Assembly: GCF_002234675.1 (NCBI RefSeq)
Contig: NC_019862.2
Location: 27,076,707 to 27,140,706, forward strand
Length of the DNA: 64,000 bases
Reading direction: 5' to 3'
From: Oryzias latipes
Taxonomy: Eukaryota > Chordata > Actinopteri > Beloniformes > Adrianichthyidae
Shown piece after piece: positions 1 through 11,817 of this stretch. How positions within the stretch are numbered: position 1 is the stretch's first letter; every line of letters starts with the position of its first letter. Both the position numbers and the translations under genes were made by a program. A model generated the notes under the pieces. That model saw nothing but the letters and a program-made list of their open reading frames with translations, searched no databases and was not told the DNA's origin.

Positions 1-63
1 TTATCATCAGAATTCACATTTTCTTATCCTTGAAGGTCTGATGGTTTCTTACTGTGCCCCCAG

Positions 64-3000
64 GAGCTGCTGCTGCAGCTGTTATGTCCAGCTCCAAAAC
101 GGTCTTGCGACCAGCCACTGGAGCAGGTGCAGGGCCTGGCCAGCCTGCAGTGCAACACATCATCCACCAGGCCATTCAGGTACATAAAGAGCTGTGAACA
201 TTGTGCCGAACACAGAGAAGAGTTTTATTCTAATGTTCTTGTGTCTGCAGTCCCGACCGGCTGTAACAACTTCTACGGCTGTGCTTCCAACTGTGGTGGC
301 TCCTATTTCAGCAACGAGAACTCAGTCTCCCGTCATCAGTCCGACTGTCACGCACTCTGAGGTGGCTCATGGGTAAGTTCTAGTATGAGTGGAACAAAAT
401 TTTCTTCTGACTTGTGTTTCACATCTGATGAAGCTGGAACATTTCCAGTTTGGTTAAAGTTTTACTTGCTTTGTACCTTTTTTTGTATGATCAACCATTT
501 GTAGAAACATTACACTTGTTTAAATTTTTCCTTATTACGAGTCACTTTAAAGTCACATGTGCAGTGATTATGCTAATTCTAAATTTTTTGAAAATCTATT
601 TAGGCGGCCAGCCCTGACAATTCACACCACACCCACCGTCAGGCCTCAGACCTCCCGTGACTCCACCACGCGGATCACTCTGCCATCACACCCTGCAATT
701 GGAGCTCAGAAGCCCCAGCCTCCACACACCATGACACAGGTTACTGCTTCTGCCTGGAAGTGTCTTCAAAATTGTGACTACAATAACCCATCCTTTTGTT
801 TCAAACAGAAGCCCATATTTAGTACGGTGGCACCAGTAGCTGCAGCAACTGTGGCGCCAATTGTTGCCACCAACACTGTACCATCAACAACCACAATAGG
901 TATTGACCTTTGGTCATTGTATTCCTATGTGATGCTATGTTAGCCTGTCAAACTAACCTTCCTGCTGCTTCAACAATGACTAGGCTCTGTGCCGCACACT
1001 CAGATGACCAGTAGTACTATTGTCACCATGACGATGCCGTCCCACTCATCTCATGCCACAGCAGTGACCACCTCTGCTATTCCTGTTGGTATGTTTCCTC
1101 CTTGATTTCACTCGATGGTTCTACAGATTTTCTACTTTCTTTTGTTTTAACAAGTCCATGTTGTTTACAGCTAAAGTGGTCCCCCAGCCCATTGCCCACT
1201 CTTCCTCCCGTGTTCAGCCTGACTATCCTGGAGAGAGAACCAACCTTATCCCCATTCCTGGACACAGGTCTTCTCCTAACCCCGTCACAATGGAAGCCAG
1301 AAGTGACAATAGGTTAGCACAAAAAGGAAACATTCTAGTCTAGTTCATTTCTTCATGTTTGCAGGTTTTTGCAAACATTTACGTAAGCTACTTCTGATCT
1401 AGATACAATAACATTATGTAGTATTCAGGTAATGATCTGTTATTTCTCTTTGTTTCGAAGGCCCCCAGTACCAGTTCAGTTCCAGTATTTTTTGCCAACA
1501 TACTCGTCCTCATACCCACTGACCCAGACCTACACCCCAATCAGCAGCTCTGTCTCCACCATCCGCCAGTATCCAGGTGAGCACCATTCACCAGCTCCGC
1601 ATCAGCGCTGTTTATCTTTGTGAATTTTATCATTTTAAACCTACATCCTGTTTTTAAAAAAGGGAAACTGGCTGCACTAGGATGAAACTTTGCTTTTTTT
1701 CTTTCAAGTCACTCCACAAGCTCCAAGTTCAGCTCTGCCCACGCAGGCTGGAGTGGGTGTGGCTACCACTGTCCACCTGAACCACATGCAGCTGATGGCG
1801 GTTGACCGGATTGGTCTGCCTTCAGCCCAAATCAGCACCCAGGGGATCCAGCAAACACCTATTGCTGCACAAGGCATCCAGCCCGCGCAGATGGGAGTTC
1901 AGAGCCTGCACTCGTCTGCACCCATCACAACTCAAGGAATACAGCAGGCGCCAATAGTCACGCAGCAGCAGCAGCAGCAACCTCAGAGTGAAACAAAGCC
2001 TGGTAGTTACTGCACAGATCTTCATTTTTATTTCTTTTTATCAAGGACTGAAGTAATAATCATGTATGCCCTTTTTTCTCTTTCCAATCCAGGAGTTGTG
2101 TTGGCTGATGGCTTTGTTGCCAGTCCCATTAGCACCACCTTTGGCACCACCCAGCCTGTAGCCACCATGGTGCAGGGTCACACTCAGGGAGGAGGAGTAG
2201 GAGGAGGTCCCACTCTGGTTTCCTCCCCTCGACCCAGCATTCTCCGCAAGAAACCGGCAAACGAAACGTGAGTAACAGTGGCACCCCTCTGGTAAACTTC
2301 TGTTTTTTTTTGTTTATAGATATTTAACATTTACTAACGTTCTTAAAATTAACAATAATAATGATAATAATAATTTTAGACTGCTAAAATAACACAGGTC
2401 AGTTTCCATGTTAAGATTAAAACACACAAAGACTTATAACAACAGCTGTCCTGCTTTAAAAAAGTCTAATCTACTTCTTCTTTTAAGGAATAGTGCCAAT
2501 TAAAAAGCCTTCTACTGCTTTATTTGCCTTTTACAAGTCACTTCTCTTTTTTAAAAATACAGTTTATACAGACATAATCTCATTTTAATATTTACATAAA
2601 GTTGAAAACTAACAAAAAGAGACCAAAATAAAACGTTTTAGGATTTGTATGGCTATTGCTTACCTAGTTAAAATCATTACCTGCTGCACAAAATGCAAAA
2701 ATAAAGCAAAAGTGTTACCGGTAAAGTTTTAAAAGTTTTTTTTTTAAGTTTAGATTTGGCAAATTGCTTCCCTACCCCATGGCTTCTCACTACCACTACA
2801 TTTAGCCCTCCAAGCAGAGAGTTGTGGAAAAATAGTCTTCAAATCACCGGTCATCTATGTCAGTGCATCGCTGCCAGTGCTCGGAAAATACTTAACATTG
2901 GTTTTATAAATTAAAAAAGTCGTGCAAGACAAAAAACTCATTACTTACATTTAAATGTAAACTTCTATGCTTCAGGCCACACCCACGTGAAGAAATGTGT

Positions 3001-6000
3001 TCCTCCTCCAGATCATCCTTCTGGTGGAGGCATACCAGCTCTAAGTCGCTAAAAGCAAGTTCAGACACCACTACAGCTCCAAATGCCTCCACGATTGGAG
3101 GAGCCAGAGATGTAGGCAATGAATTCGGATTCAGCCTTTCTCTGTCGTCATTTACAAGTTTTACATTTAGTAATTCTTCCTAAAAGTATTACTACTTATG
3201 TGTTATACATTTCACCAAACTTTATCACTTCAGTTTGAAAATGTGAATTTCCTGTGCCACAAACATCAACATGAAGAGAAAATGATCACCTTCTAGCTCA
3301 ACGGTTTACAAAAGGAACAGGATGCGGAGACGTGTGCATGTATGGTTGTGCGCAGTTCTACATCAGAATCAGAAATACTTTATTGACAAACGAATTTCCC
3401 ACGTGTGGGATCAATAAAGTATTTCTGATTCTGATGTAGAACTGTACACAAACATACATGCTAATAGTAGGGCTGCACGAGACGAGAAAAACTCGCAATT
3501 TGCCAGATCAGTGATCAATATTGCGACGATGATATAACTTGTGGTACAGGAACAAATAGCAAAACAAATAAAAACATAATTTCCATTTCACTGAAACAGT
3601 TTAGTATAAATAAAAGTCAACATAACTTAAATTTCACTCCAAATGACTCCCGTCTACATAGGTGACCATCTAACATAAAAGGGCTCCATTCGATTGGTTA
3701 AATGCATAAAGAGATTTATTTGATTCGTTAAATTCTTCAAGCTCCCGTAAGATTGTTTTAGCACATTAAAGGTAACAATTTATTGCAATCTTATGCGATA
3801 TGTGTATTGCACGGCTTGATATTGTGATAATGATAAAATTGCCATTTATTGTGCATTGCACCCCGGGATGCAGGCTGTAGTTTAAGCAGCTGTCAATCTG
3901 ACCTGACTCTTGGAAATGCCTCTTTAAAAAAAGCTTTTTTGCCTAGATACTATGAAATTTTTGTCACTTTTTAAATCATCTGCTATATTTAATCAGAAAT
4001 AAGGTCAGTAACTACATGCCTATCCTGCTGTTTCAGGTGTGTTCGTAAGAACCTGATTCCCGCCCAAGCCAGTGAACCCAGTGGCGCTAGGATTGAGTCT
4101 GGGGGTGTGAGAGGAGCCGGTTCTCCCCGGCCTGCTGGGTCAGCATTTGTTGAATCTGTAACTTCCGTGCTCACATCTTGTTCTGATTTAAGTTTGACTC
4201 TTTAATTTTTACAGCGTCAAACCCAAAACTGAGGTCCACATGGCCATGCCCCCACCAGTCATGGCTGCAGTGGAGGCACTACCTGCTCAAGGAGCGGAGC
4301 AGCAGGGCGTGGTCTCGAATCCTCAGCACTTGGCCCAGGCCCTCCCCACCATGCTCGCCACGCCGGGACCAGTGCCCCCCTCCCAACCCTCAACTGTTCT
4401 CTCTGCTCTGCCGGCAGCTATGGCTGTGACGCCTTCTGTTCCTGCCTCAGTGGCCAACACAGTGGCCTCGCCCACTCAGCCTGCAGCTAATAGCACAGCA
4501 GCATGTGCTGCAAGCTCCACCTGCCCAGATGTGAAAGTCAAACAGGAGGCGGAGCCCATGGAAACTTCCCAGCCAGGTGGGAGGGGCTTTGGCGTCCTCA
4601 TTGATATTGAGCTAATCTGAGAAACTGACAAGTAAAAAAGAATCAATGTGTGCATTTTTGCAGATCCCAGTTCAGGTATGTTATCAGCACAGACCATCAC
4701 CACCCAGGCCTCCACACTCAGCGCTCCTGGAACAGGAGATCTGATTCCCGGGGCTTCCCCAAGAAAGAAGCCCCGCAAACAGCAGCACATTATTTCAACC
4801 GAGGAGAGTGAAATGGTTGAAACCAACAGCACGGATGAAGAGAAGGCTCCAGGCAGGCCCATGAGCGGCAGGGCAGAGCGGCGGGAATCTCCACCACGAG
4901 AATATGTCGGTGCGTCTGTCCTCGCTGTAGCCTCCCACATTCATGTTGTTGTTTTGAAATGAGGGGGTTCAATACTTATTTTTGTGTTGAAGATGAAGAA
5001 GGAGTGAGATATGTGCCTGTAAAGCCCCGCCCACCTATTACCCTTTTGCGACACTACCGTAACCCTTGGAAGGCTGCTTACCACCACTTCCAGAGGTACA
5101 GCGACATTCGGGTCAAAGGTCAGTGTGTACTTTATTTCTGATTTGTTCCATCAACAGATTTACACTGAATTAACATGTATGTTACTCCGACAGAGGATAA
5201 GAAGGGCACATTACAGGAGATGGCTAATCAGAGAGGAGTGGCCTGCAGAGCACAAGGCTGGAAAATTCACTTATGTGCCGCACAACTTAGACAGCTGGTG
5301 AGTCCTGATGCCCCAATGGTTCATTTAGATGATTAGGATATTATGTTCTGCTGCATTCATGATCAAACCGCTTATCAAATCCAGTAAAGCAAAAAATATT
5401 TCTGTAAGTTCTCTCCCTTAAATAGACGAGTTTGTTCGTTATAAATACACTTCAACTGTGAGAAACAAAATATAAAATAACAAAATAAAATAATCTTTTC
5501 TTTTCCCGTTCCTCAGTCGAGTTTGGAGCATGACGTCTACAGCCGCCTCTCCTCCCTCCAGGAAGGCCTGATCCCGAAGAAGAGAGCCGGTGCCGACGAC
5601 GATCTTCACCGAATCAATGAGCTCATACAGGTGATGCTACAGCCAATCGCAGCAGTTTGTGTGGTTAAGCCACATGGGCTGACATGCGGTCTTAGGAAAA
5701 AACAATGTTTAGAGCAGCAAATAGCTGCGTTTACATGGACAAAAGTAATCAGAATGAACGCCTGATCTGAAGAAAGATGTAAACGCACTGTTCAGAATAC
5801 TCTGCCCTGATCAAACTTCTTTTACATTCGCAAAGGTAATACATCTGTGTAGTTAATTAATATCATTAATGCAGAAATATCGGCCTGGACAATAAAAACC
5901 TGGGACATGGAATCTGCAATTTTCTGGATTGAAATAAAGTGTAAAGTTAAATGAAAGACTCTTGAAAAAGTTTTAAAAAGTCCCATTTTGATGCACAAAG

Positions 6001-8069
6001 AAAGCTTTGTTCTGAATGCAAAACTGAAACCTCAAGGCTGCAGATCAGAAGACTGCCGGGTTCTCCGTTCAAATTCGGATCAAATTTTCTCCGTCGCTCC
6101 ATTGTCTTATCGCTTGAAATAGATTTATATGGAAACAGGTTAAACGGAGCAATATGCATGCGATTGCAATCACTGATGATCTCTTTAGCTTGTCACATTT
6201 TGCAGCTTTTGGGCCTTGTAACCAATGCGACCCGAGTGATTAGGAATTCTTATGGAGTATAAACCGAGTATTAGAGGCTTCATTTTTTTGACCAAGTTGC
6301 CACATTTTTACAGAGTTGGTGGAGCAGATCCCGTTTGCATTCATGACCCTCCTTCCTCTCTGCATTTGTTGCTTAAACAATTGAGCAAGTGATGAAAACT
6401 CCAGAACATCAAGGTGATATGATATCCCAAGAAGCCTTTTCTGTGCCAAAACATCAACTTTACTGTTAAAAAAAACTGTTAAGGAACAATAAATCGACTT
6501 TATTTGCATTTGGTATTTGCAGTTTCCCGTCAGTGATGTGAATATTTGTGAATGTTTAGCCCTCATCTATCTGTACTCACTAGTGATGCACTGACTGCAG
6601 TTCACCTTTTTACCCATAAGTGTTGCTGCTGAGAAAGGGATGCTGTGAAACTGCAGCCCTTTAAAGTGATACAGGAAGTTCATCGCTCACAAAGTTCAAC
6701 TAATCAGACCAGTTTTCTCTCAACTTTCTCTGTGGTTGTGTGTTTTCTATTTAATATATGCAGTAATTCTGGGATGTGTGAGCTCATTTATCTGTCAAAC
6801 ATCAGTTTACTCATCTTGACACCAGCACAGCACTTTTATAGATCTGTCCCACTTTGTTATACCGACATTTTATTACTACGAAGAGCTTGTTGAAATAGAT
6901 TTTATTGCATTTTATGAGGATGTGGTGATAGCAGTACATGGTACCTAATGGGAAGTAAATTTAATGTACTCCAGGTTGTCATTTTAAGGAATGAAACAGA
7001 TTAGTTGTTGTAAATGACAACATTTAGGTTATGGGACTTTGGTTAAAAACTTCATAATTAAAACATCACTAGGAATGCATTTATAAACAAACAAGGTCAT
7101 GGGGGGGGACTTTAAGCTTTAATCAAAGCTTTGAAAAATGTTCAGACACTCTTGTCTACAGGCATGCTGCTAGCAACACGTCATAGTGAACACTTATATT
7201 CAATTTCAATTTTATTTGTATAGCCCAAATTCACAACAACAGTCGTCTCAATGGACTTCATATCGATAATTGAAAAAGTTAAACATAAAATCAAAAGGAT
7301 CATGAATACATAGAATTCAATTGGAAAATACTAAATTGAACTAACAAACTAACTAAGCTAAACTGGACATCCCTGCCCTTAGACCCCTCACACGCAAGGC
7401 TAAGTGAGGGTGAAGTAGCTAAAACACCAGCGTTTCGTTTGGATTATTTTTTTTGCATCTCCCTAAATTCTGCAGACTACACAGATTACCTATGAGTGCT
7501 GTTCATGTGATAAATGCACACTTCTTGCATGCAGCCTGACTGTTAGAATTAAGGAAATTGGACGTGCAGTGTAGTTTGTGTGGGCGTGCTAAGGGCACTC
7601 GTATCACCTTCACACCTTTTGTGCACAGTCAGTAAGTGGCCAGTATTTTCACCTTACAACTAGAGTGCGGCGTAAGGACGCCACACAACAGCATCCCCTG
7701 TAAACTTACATTATTAGCCTTATGAATACTTCACAATACACTTACCCCACGCGTGAGAATGGTACGTAAGATATGGCCGCTCCTCTCTATGACCATCCAC
7801 GGGCCTGGACAGCCCAAATAACTGTTGCACCCATACAGCCCCCCCCATGCAAGTGCATGTGACTAGTGCATTAGTTGAGCACAGCGTTCAGCCGTTTCCT
7901 TCGCCTACAGGGTAACATGCAGCGGTGTAAGCTGGTGATGGACCAAGTGACAGAGGCCAGAGACACCATGATGAAAGTGCTGGACCACAAGGACAAGGTG
8001 CTGAAGCTGCTGAACAAGAACGGCGCCGTCAAGAAGTCTTCCAAGCTGAAGCGGAAAGAACGGGCGTGA
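64..8069 (+). CDS. SAP130: SAP130, SIN3A-associated protein 130 (3' part; N-terminal exons lie upstream of the window)
   Basis: SAP130 is a nuclear subunit of the SIN3-HDAC transcriptional co-repressor; its C-terminal region contacts SIN3A. Sixteen exons are visible: 64-179, 251-372, 604-739, 809-899, 984-1088, 1171-1312, 1461-1576, 1709-2002, 2093-2267, 4037-4138, 4215-4576, 4664-4909, 4993-5118, 5194-5297, 5517-5630 and 7911-8069 (stop TGA). All join in frame with GT-AG introns, giving about 835 residues. The N-terminal two thirds is low-complexity Pro/Thr/Ser/Gln/Val sequence with a short Gln run near 1965. The conserved C-terminus contains GASPRKKPRKQQH, DEEGVRYVPVKPRPPITLL, RHYRNPWKAAYHHFQRYSD and the final LKLLNKNGAVKK block, all as in mammalian SAP130. 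The first exon shown starts inside a codon, so the gene is truncated by the window edge and not by mutation. The last intron is long (5631-7910). Confidence 0.95.
3336..3461. repeat. Long perfect-core hairpin in SAP130 intron
   Basis: The arms 3336-3386 and 3411-3461 are reverse complements over 51 nt with only a few mismatches. The inner 29 nt is perfect (CTACATCAGAATCAGAAATA... on the left arm). The 24-nt loop holds a smaller palindrome, TCCCACGTGTGGGA. The core words (AATCAGAAATACTTTATTGA) resemble the end of a common fish retroposon, so this is probably two copies joined head to head. Confidence 0.85.
3470..3865. repeat. Dispersed repeat of the 'gggctgcacga... gcgatat' type
   Basis: This AT-rich block begins GGGCTGCACGAGACGAG and contains CAATATTGCGACGATGATATAACTTG. 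It ends with TTATTGCAATCTTATGCGATATG and a GCATTGCACCCC tail. The same words recur near 20803-20876 in a MYO7B intron. No coding capacity is evident. I infer a non-autonomous DNA transposon or other old dispersed fish repeat. Confidence 0.5.
4037..4138 (+). other. SAP130: SAP130 102-nt in-frame exon (possible cassette)
   Basis: This exon is 102 nt, an exact multiple of three. It is bounded by a TTTCAG acceptor and a GG|GTCAGC donor. It carries the phase from the previous exon (ending 2267) to the next (starting 4215) unchanged, so skipping it keeps the frame. It encodes a VRKNLIPAQ...GSPRPAG segment matching a segment of human SAP130. It lies between two long gaps (introns 2268-4036 and 4139-4214). 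Confidence 0.8.
5631..7910 (+). other. Last SAP130 intron, 2.3 kb, no gene recognised
   Basis: This intron runs from a GTGATG donor to a TCGCCTACAG acceptor. I see no conserved exon in it. The only recognisable content is the interspersed repeat fragment at 7199-7410; the short open frames lack codon signatures or family resemblance. Confidence 0.7.
7199..7410. repeat. Interspersed repeat fragment ('caatttcaattttatttgtatagccc' type)
   Basis: The block opens with ATTCAATTTCAATTTTATTT followed by a TATAGCCCAAATTCACAA stretch. This is a word combination found at the end of many fish LINE-like repeats. It lies in a SAP130 intron and has no open frame of note. Confidence 0.5.
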
Positions 8070-9130
8070 GGGACTTCGACGTCCTCGACCACCACCACCA
8101 CTGGCCCCAGCCTGAAGGGGCAAAGGAGCTGCTTTTATTTTGGTGCTATGATTTGCTGCATACAATCGTGCGCCCCCTCCCTGACTGCCTGAGAGCAGGC
8201 GTAGAGAAGTGACAGGGAGGCTACAACGAGCAGACGAGTCCCGTTCACGAACAGAAGGGAGGTGGAGGTGTATTTTTTTTTGTTTTTTTTGAATAAGAGT
8301 GGCCTACTAGAGCACCCCCTCTTTTTCATTTGTCTCTGACAGAGTTGATGAAGATGACACTTTGTTTTGCTGATGTTTGGCACAAACTGGAGGCTCAGTG
8401 AATGATATGCTGAGCATGCCCTCAAAGGAAGAGTTAATGAGGGGAAGGTCAGTGCTGAGTCATCCTTAAGTCAACTTTAACTTCGTGTCTGACTTTACAT
8501 CAAACTCATTTTAATTGTGGTCTTTTCAAAAGCTTGTACTTTGATTTTCTCATTACATAAATTGATCAAGAAAACATTTAACCTAGAGGAAAATAAAAGT
8601 GATTTTATTATGCCCATACTAGTTATTTTGATCTTTATATTCTGTAAAAGGAATATCTTTACTCCACATTTATACAAATTATAAAAAAACAAAGTACATT
8701 TAAGAAAATATAAATTTAATGAATGCAACAAGAAAAGGTTCTGAAAAGGAAAACTTGTATTTTCTGAATGAAAGTTGGAAACGCTAAGTTAGCATCGTTT
8801 TATAGCATCATCAATTCACCTAAAGACAAAATAACACATTTCCTCAGTGACTTGAGGGACTGGAAGGAGGTACAGGTAACCAGAGGGAGGGCAACAATCC
8901 CTGTGACCACAGCTGTGTATTCATGTAAATCACTGTAAATGTGCTTTTGGTTTTCCATTCATTTGGTTCTGTTCAAGTTTTTGTACTGTGTGCAACAAAC
9001 CGTTTGTGTTGTGTGTGTGTGTGCGTGTGTGGACGCCGCTTCACGTTGCAATGCGTAAAGCGAGACGGAAACATCCAGTTATTGTACATTGGTTTTGTCT
9101 GTAATTATAGTAAAGACTGAGAAAAATAAC
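8070..9130 (+). other. SAP130: SAP130 3' UTR (approximate end)
   Basis: The sequence after the SAP130 stop has no convincing coding frame. AATAAA occurs near 8591. A more distal AGTAAA variant at 9109-9114 is preceded by a UGUA-type TTGTACATT motif. Either could be the cleavage signal; the end given here is the distal choice. A GT-rich run lies near 9010. Confidence 0.45.
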
Positions 9131-9251
9131 AACCTATGCTTTTCATTTTTTACATTTCTGCCACAATATATTAATTACTTGTATTTTTCTTAATGTTGAT
9201 TACATAAAACAATTTTAACTGCACGGGTATGCATGTCGGACACCAGTTATC

Positions 9252-9497
9252 TTAGCCCTTGTGCTATCTTGTGGGGTCCAGATGACCCCACCCCCAACAC
9301 ACTAACATTGGGAGTTGGGTCATCTAGACCCACTAGACAGTGTGCTAAACCTTTTTCTTCAATGATTTATGATCTTCACTGGTGTCCATGGATTACATGG
9401 AATCCTCTTCACCTTTATCCACCTTTTTCATGGTAGGGATCACATGTCAATGTAAGGGTGGGGTCATCTGGACCCCACAAGACAGCACAAGGGTTAA
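9252..9497. mobile_element. piggyBac-like MITE, about 240 bp
   Basis: The element 9256-9493 has inverted ends starting CCCTTGTGCTATCTTGTGGG on the left and the matching reverse complement on the right (...CAAGACAGCACAAGGG). The flanks are TTAG (left, 9252-9255) and TTAA (right, 9494-9497), consistent with a TTAA target duplication with one mutated base. TTAA plus CCC-starting termini is typical of piggyBac-type elements. It has no transposase frame, so it is non-autonomous. It lies between SAP130 and MYO7B. Confidence 0.75.
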
Positions 9498-10737
9498 GGA
9501 AGTGTCACTTATATCAATAAGAGACAAGTGAAGTGGTCAAGTTGTATAAAAAGGCATTCTTAATCTGATTTGTCGATAGCATTTCTTATATCATGAATAC
9601 ATTTGTCATTAATTACTCACTACAGGTTAGATAATTGGAGCTTTTTTTTGTTTACTTATGGTTCTAATCTGAAAGAGTAGATCTAGTTATTCATGTTCAC
9701 TATCTGCTGTTTACAGCTTAGCACTTTCAGAGTGCAGTACAGCAGTGAACAGAGGTCAATACATGAATTGCACAGATTTACTGGCATTTAGATGGCTGAC
9801 TTCCGTTATAATGCCCTTAGAAAACAACTTTATGGACAATTTATTTATTAAGAACAATATATTAAATTCGATATAATCTGTGTACACTCACCAGCCACTT
9901 TATGAGGTACATCTTGGTGGTATCAGGTTGGACCCCCTTTTCCATCAGAACTGCCTTAATCTTTGGTGGTATAGATTCAACAAGGTGCTGGAAACATTCC
10001 TGCCAGAGTTTGGTCCATATTGACACGGTGAAGCTTTGGCACAGCTTCAATAAGGAAGATCTACCTCATCTTCATTCAGGAATGCTGGGTTTGCTGATTC
10101 ATCTCTCACATGTCACTTAATTGATCTTCACTCTGAGCCAATAGCTAAAGTGCTCACTTTCCTTGCAGCCAATCACAATCAGTTTACTGCCTTTAAATTC
10201 ATTAAATTTTGTTTATCCACATTCCAGACATTTCGGCGGCTTACCTCCGCCCTGTTCTCTTCCTGGCTCTCAGATTTGGCGATCTGGCCTTCATCACTGT
10301 CAGCATCTAGGTGCTGGGGTCTCTTCACACTGTAAAACAAAACACAATGTTTCAACATAGAAAAAAAACACGAGATGGAGGACCGCTTTCAAATTTTAAA
10401 TCAAGATATGAAACATGATTTGTTGTGTCAACATAACTTCTTTTATTGAATTAGAATATCTTGTTTTACCAAAGTCCTGATGTTTTTAATCAGATATAGA
10501 TTTCAAAGTCATGGAAACTTCTTTTTGTTTTGTTACAACTTAAACATTTTTCTTAACTCATTTAAAAACATAAATTATGTTAAGCAAGGGGTTTTAATCA
10601 AATTATGGGGCAAATATTATTTAAAAGAACTCACATTTATTTGACTAGACCTAAAGAGGACTATAAAGAACTACAAAATGCCATAAATTAGAAAACATCT
10701 AAATTCCTCCATTTTCTTAACCTGCTGCATCCCTTTA

Positions 10738-11003
10738 GGGCTGCCTGAGCCCAACCTGGCTGTTGGATGAAGGCTGCTGGCAAAGCCACACAATCACCCA
10801 CAAACCCAGAAGCAGTTTAGAGCAACCAATCAACCTATGATGCATGTTTTTTGTTTATTTTTGAAGAGTGAGAGAAAACAGGTGGAATGAACATGCAAAC
10901 TCCACACAGAAGGGTCCCCGCTTGGATTTGAACCAGAGCCTTCTCACTGTGAGGTGAGAGCTAACTAACTCTAACCAACAACTAACCACTGCACCACAGA
11001 GTC
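10738..11003 (-). repeat. tRNA-derived SINE-like retroposon, minus strand
   Basis: On the minus strand this reads as a gtggttag... head with a B-box-like GGTTCAAATCC. It continues with a TGTGGAGTTTGCATGTTC-type body and ends near the CTGGATGGA-like tail region. The same family occurs at 32731, 39000, 49503 and 53408. It sits inside the broken Tc1-like element. Confidence 0.6.
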
Positions 11004-11235
11004 TGAACTAAATCAAAACTTCATAAGGCTTCTCTGATAGTTGCAATGTGGAAGGTCCAAAAGAAGACTGTACTTACAGTATAATGTTAGATCAACTGAA
11101 CACAACATCTCATATTCAAGCTTTCAAAATTCTGACTCTACCGTCTGCATGTTGCAGAGGGAGATTCATCAGACCATCTTCTATGGTCCAGTTTTGGTGA
11201 GTCTGTGTGAATTGTAGCCTCAGTTTGCTGTTCTT

Positions 11236-11307
11236 CTAATCTAATCTAATCTAATCTAATCTAATCTAATCTAATCTAATCTAATCTAATCTAATCTAAT
11301 CTAATCT
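11236..11307. repeat. (CTAAT)n microsatellite
   Basis: About 14 tandem CTAAT units form the left edge of the insertion in the Tc1 relic. Confidence 0.95.
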
Positions 11308-11782
11308 ATTTTTTAGTTGAAATTTAGGAATTTATTTGATATTTTAATTATTTATGTTCTCTACCAGTTTGATATATGTCTATGCATTTATTTATTTATT
11401 TTATTTTTTGTTCACATTAACCATTTTATATTTGTCTATTAAGGTTTATTTATGTACTTATTTATTTATTTTAGTTTTATTCCTTTTACATGTTAGTTGT
11501 AACTCTAATGTTTTCCTCAGAGGGATCCTCCACAGTCCACACAGCGGAGGTCACACAGCGACCCCATTCCTCTCAGTGAATGGGGTCGCTGCAATGGGAT
11601 CTCCGGGGTCTGGCTCCTATGATTAGTGCTGGGGGGTCCTGTGGTAGTGTACTCCGTGAACTTGAGTGGGGGGTCACTGATGTGGACATGTCCCCAAAAT
11701 ATCGTTTCTTCACTTCAGTACAAAGCCAGGTTTGTGCATGGCATCATTTTATCACTCTTATTAACATGGTGTATGTGTTTTT

Positions 11783-11796
<14 letters not shown>

Positions 11797-11813
<17 letters not shown>

Positions 11814-11817
11814 GGGG
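11797..11817. repeat. Run of 21 G after a GT repeat
   Basis: An uninterrupted run of 21 G follows a (TG)n stretch. It could form G-quadruplex structure, and its exact length is prone to sequencing error. Confidence 0.9.

Noticed and set aside
9862-10050. Minus-strand frame as a host gene
   Set aside because: It is the decayed end of a Tc1-like transposase next to its terminal repeat.
11236-11307. Telomere-like or CRISPR-like array
   Set aside because: The unit is a plain CTAAT pentanucleotide without spacers and is not TTAGGG.
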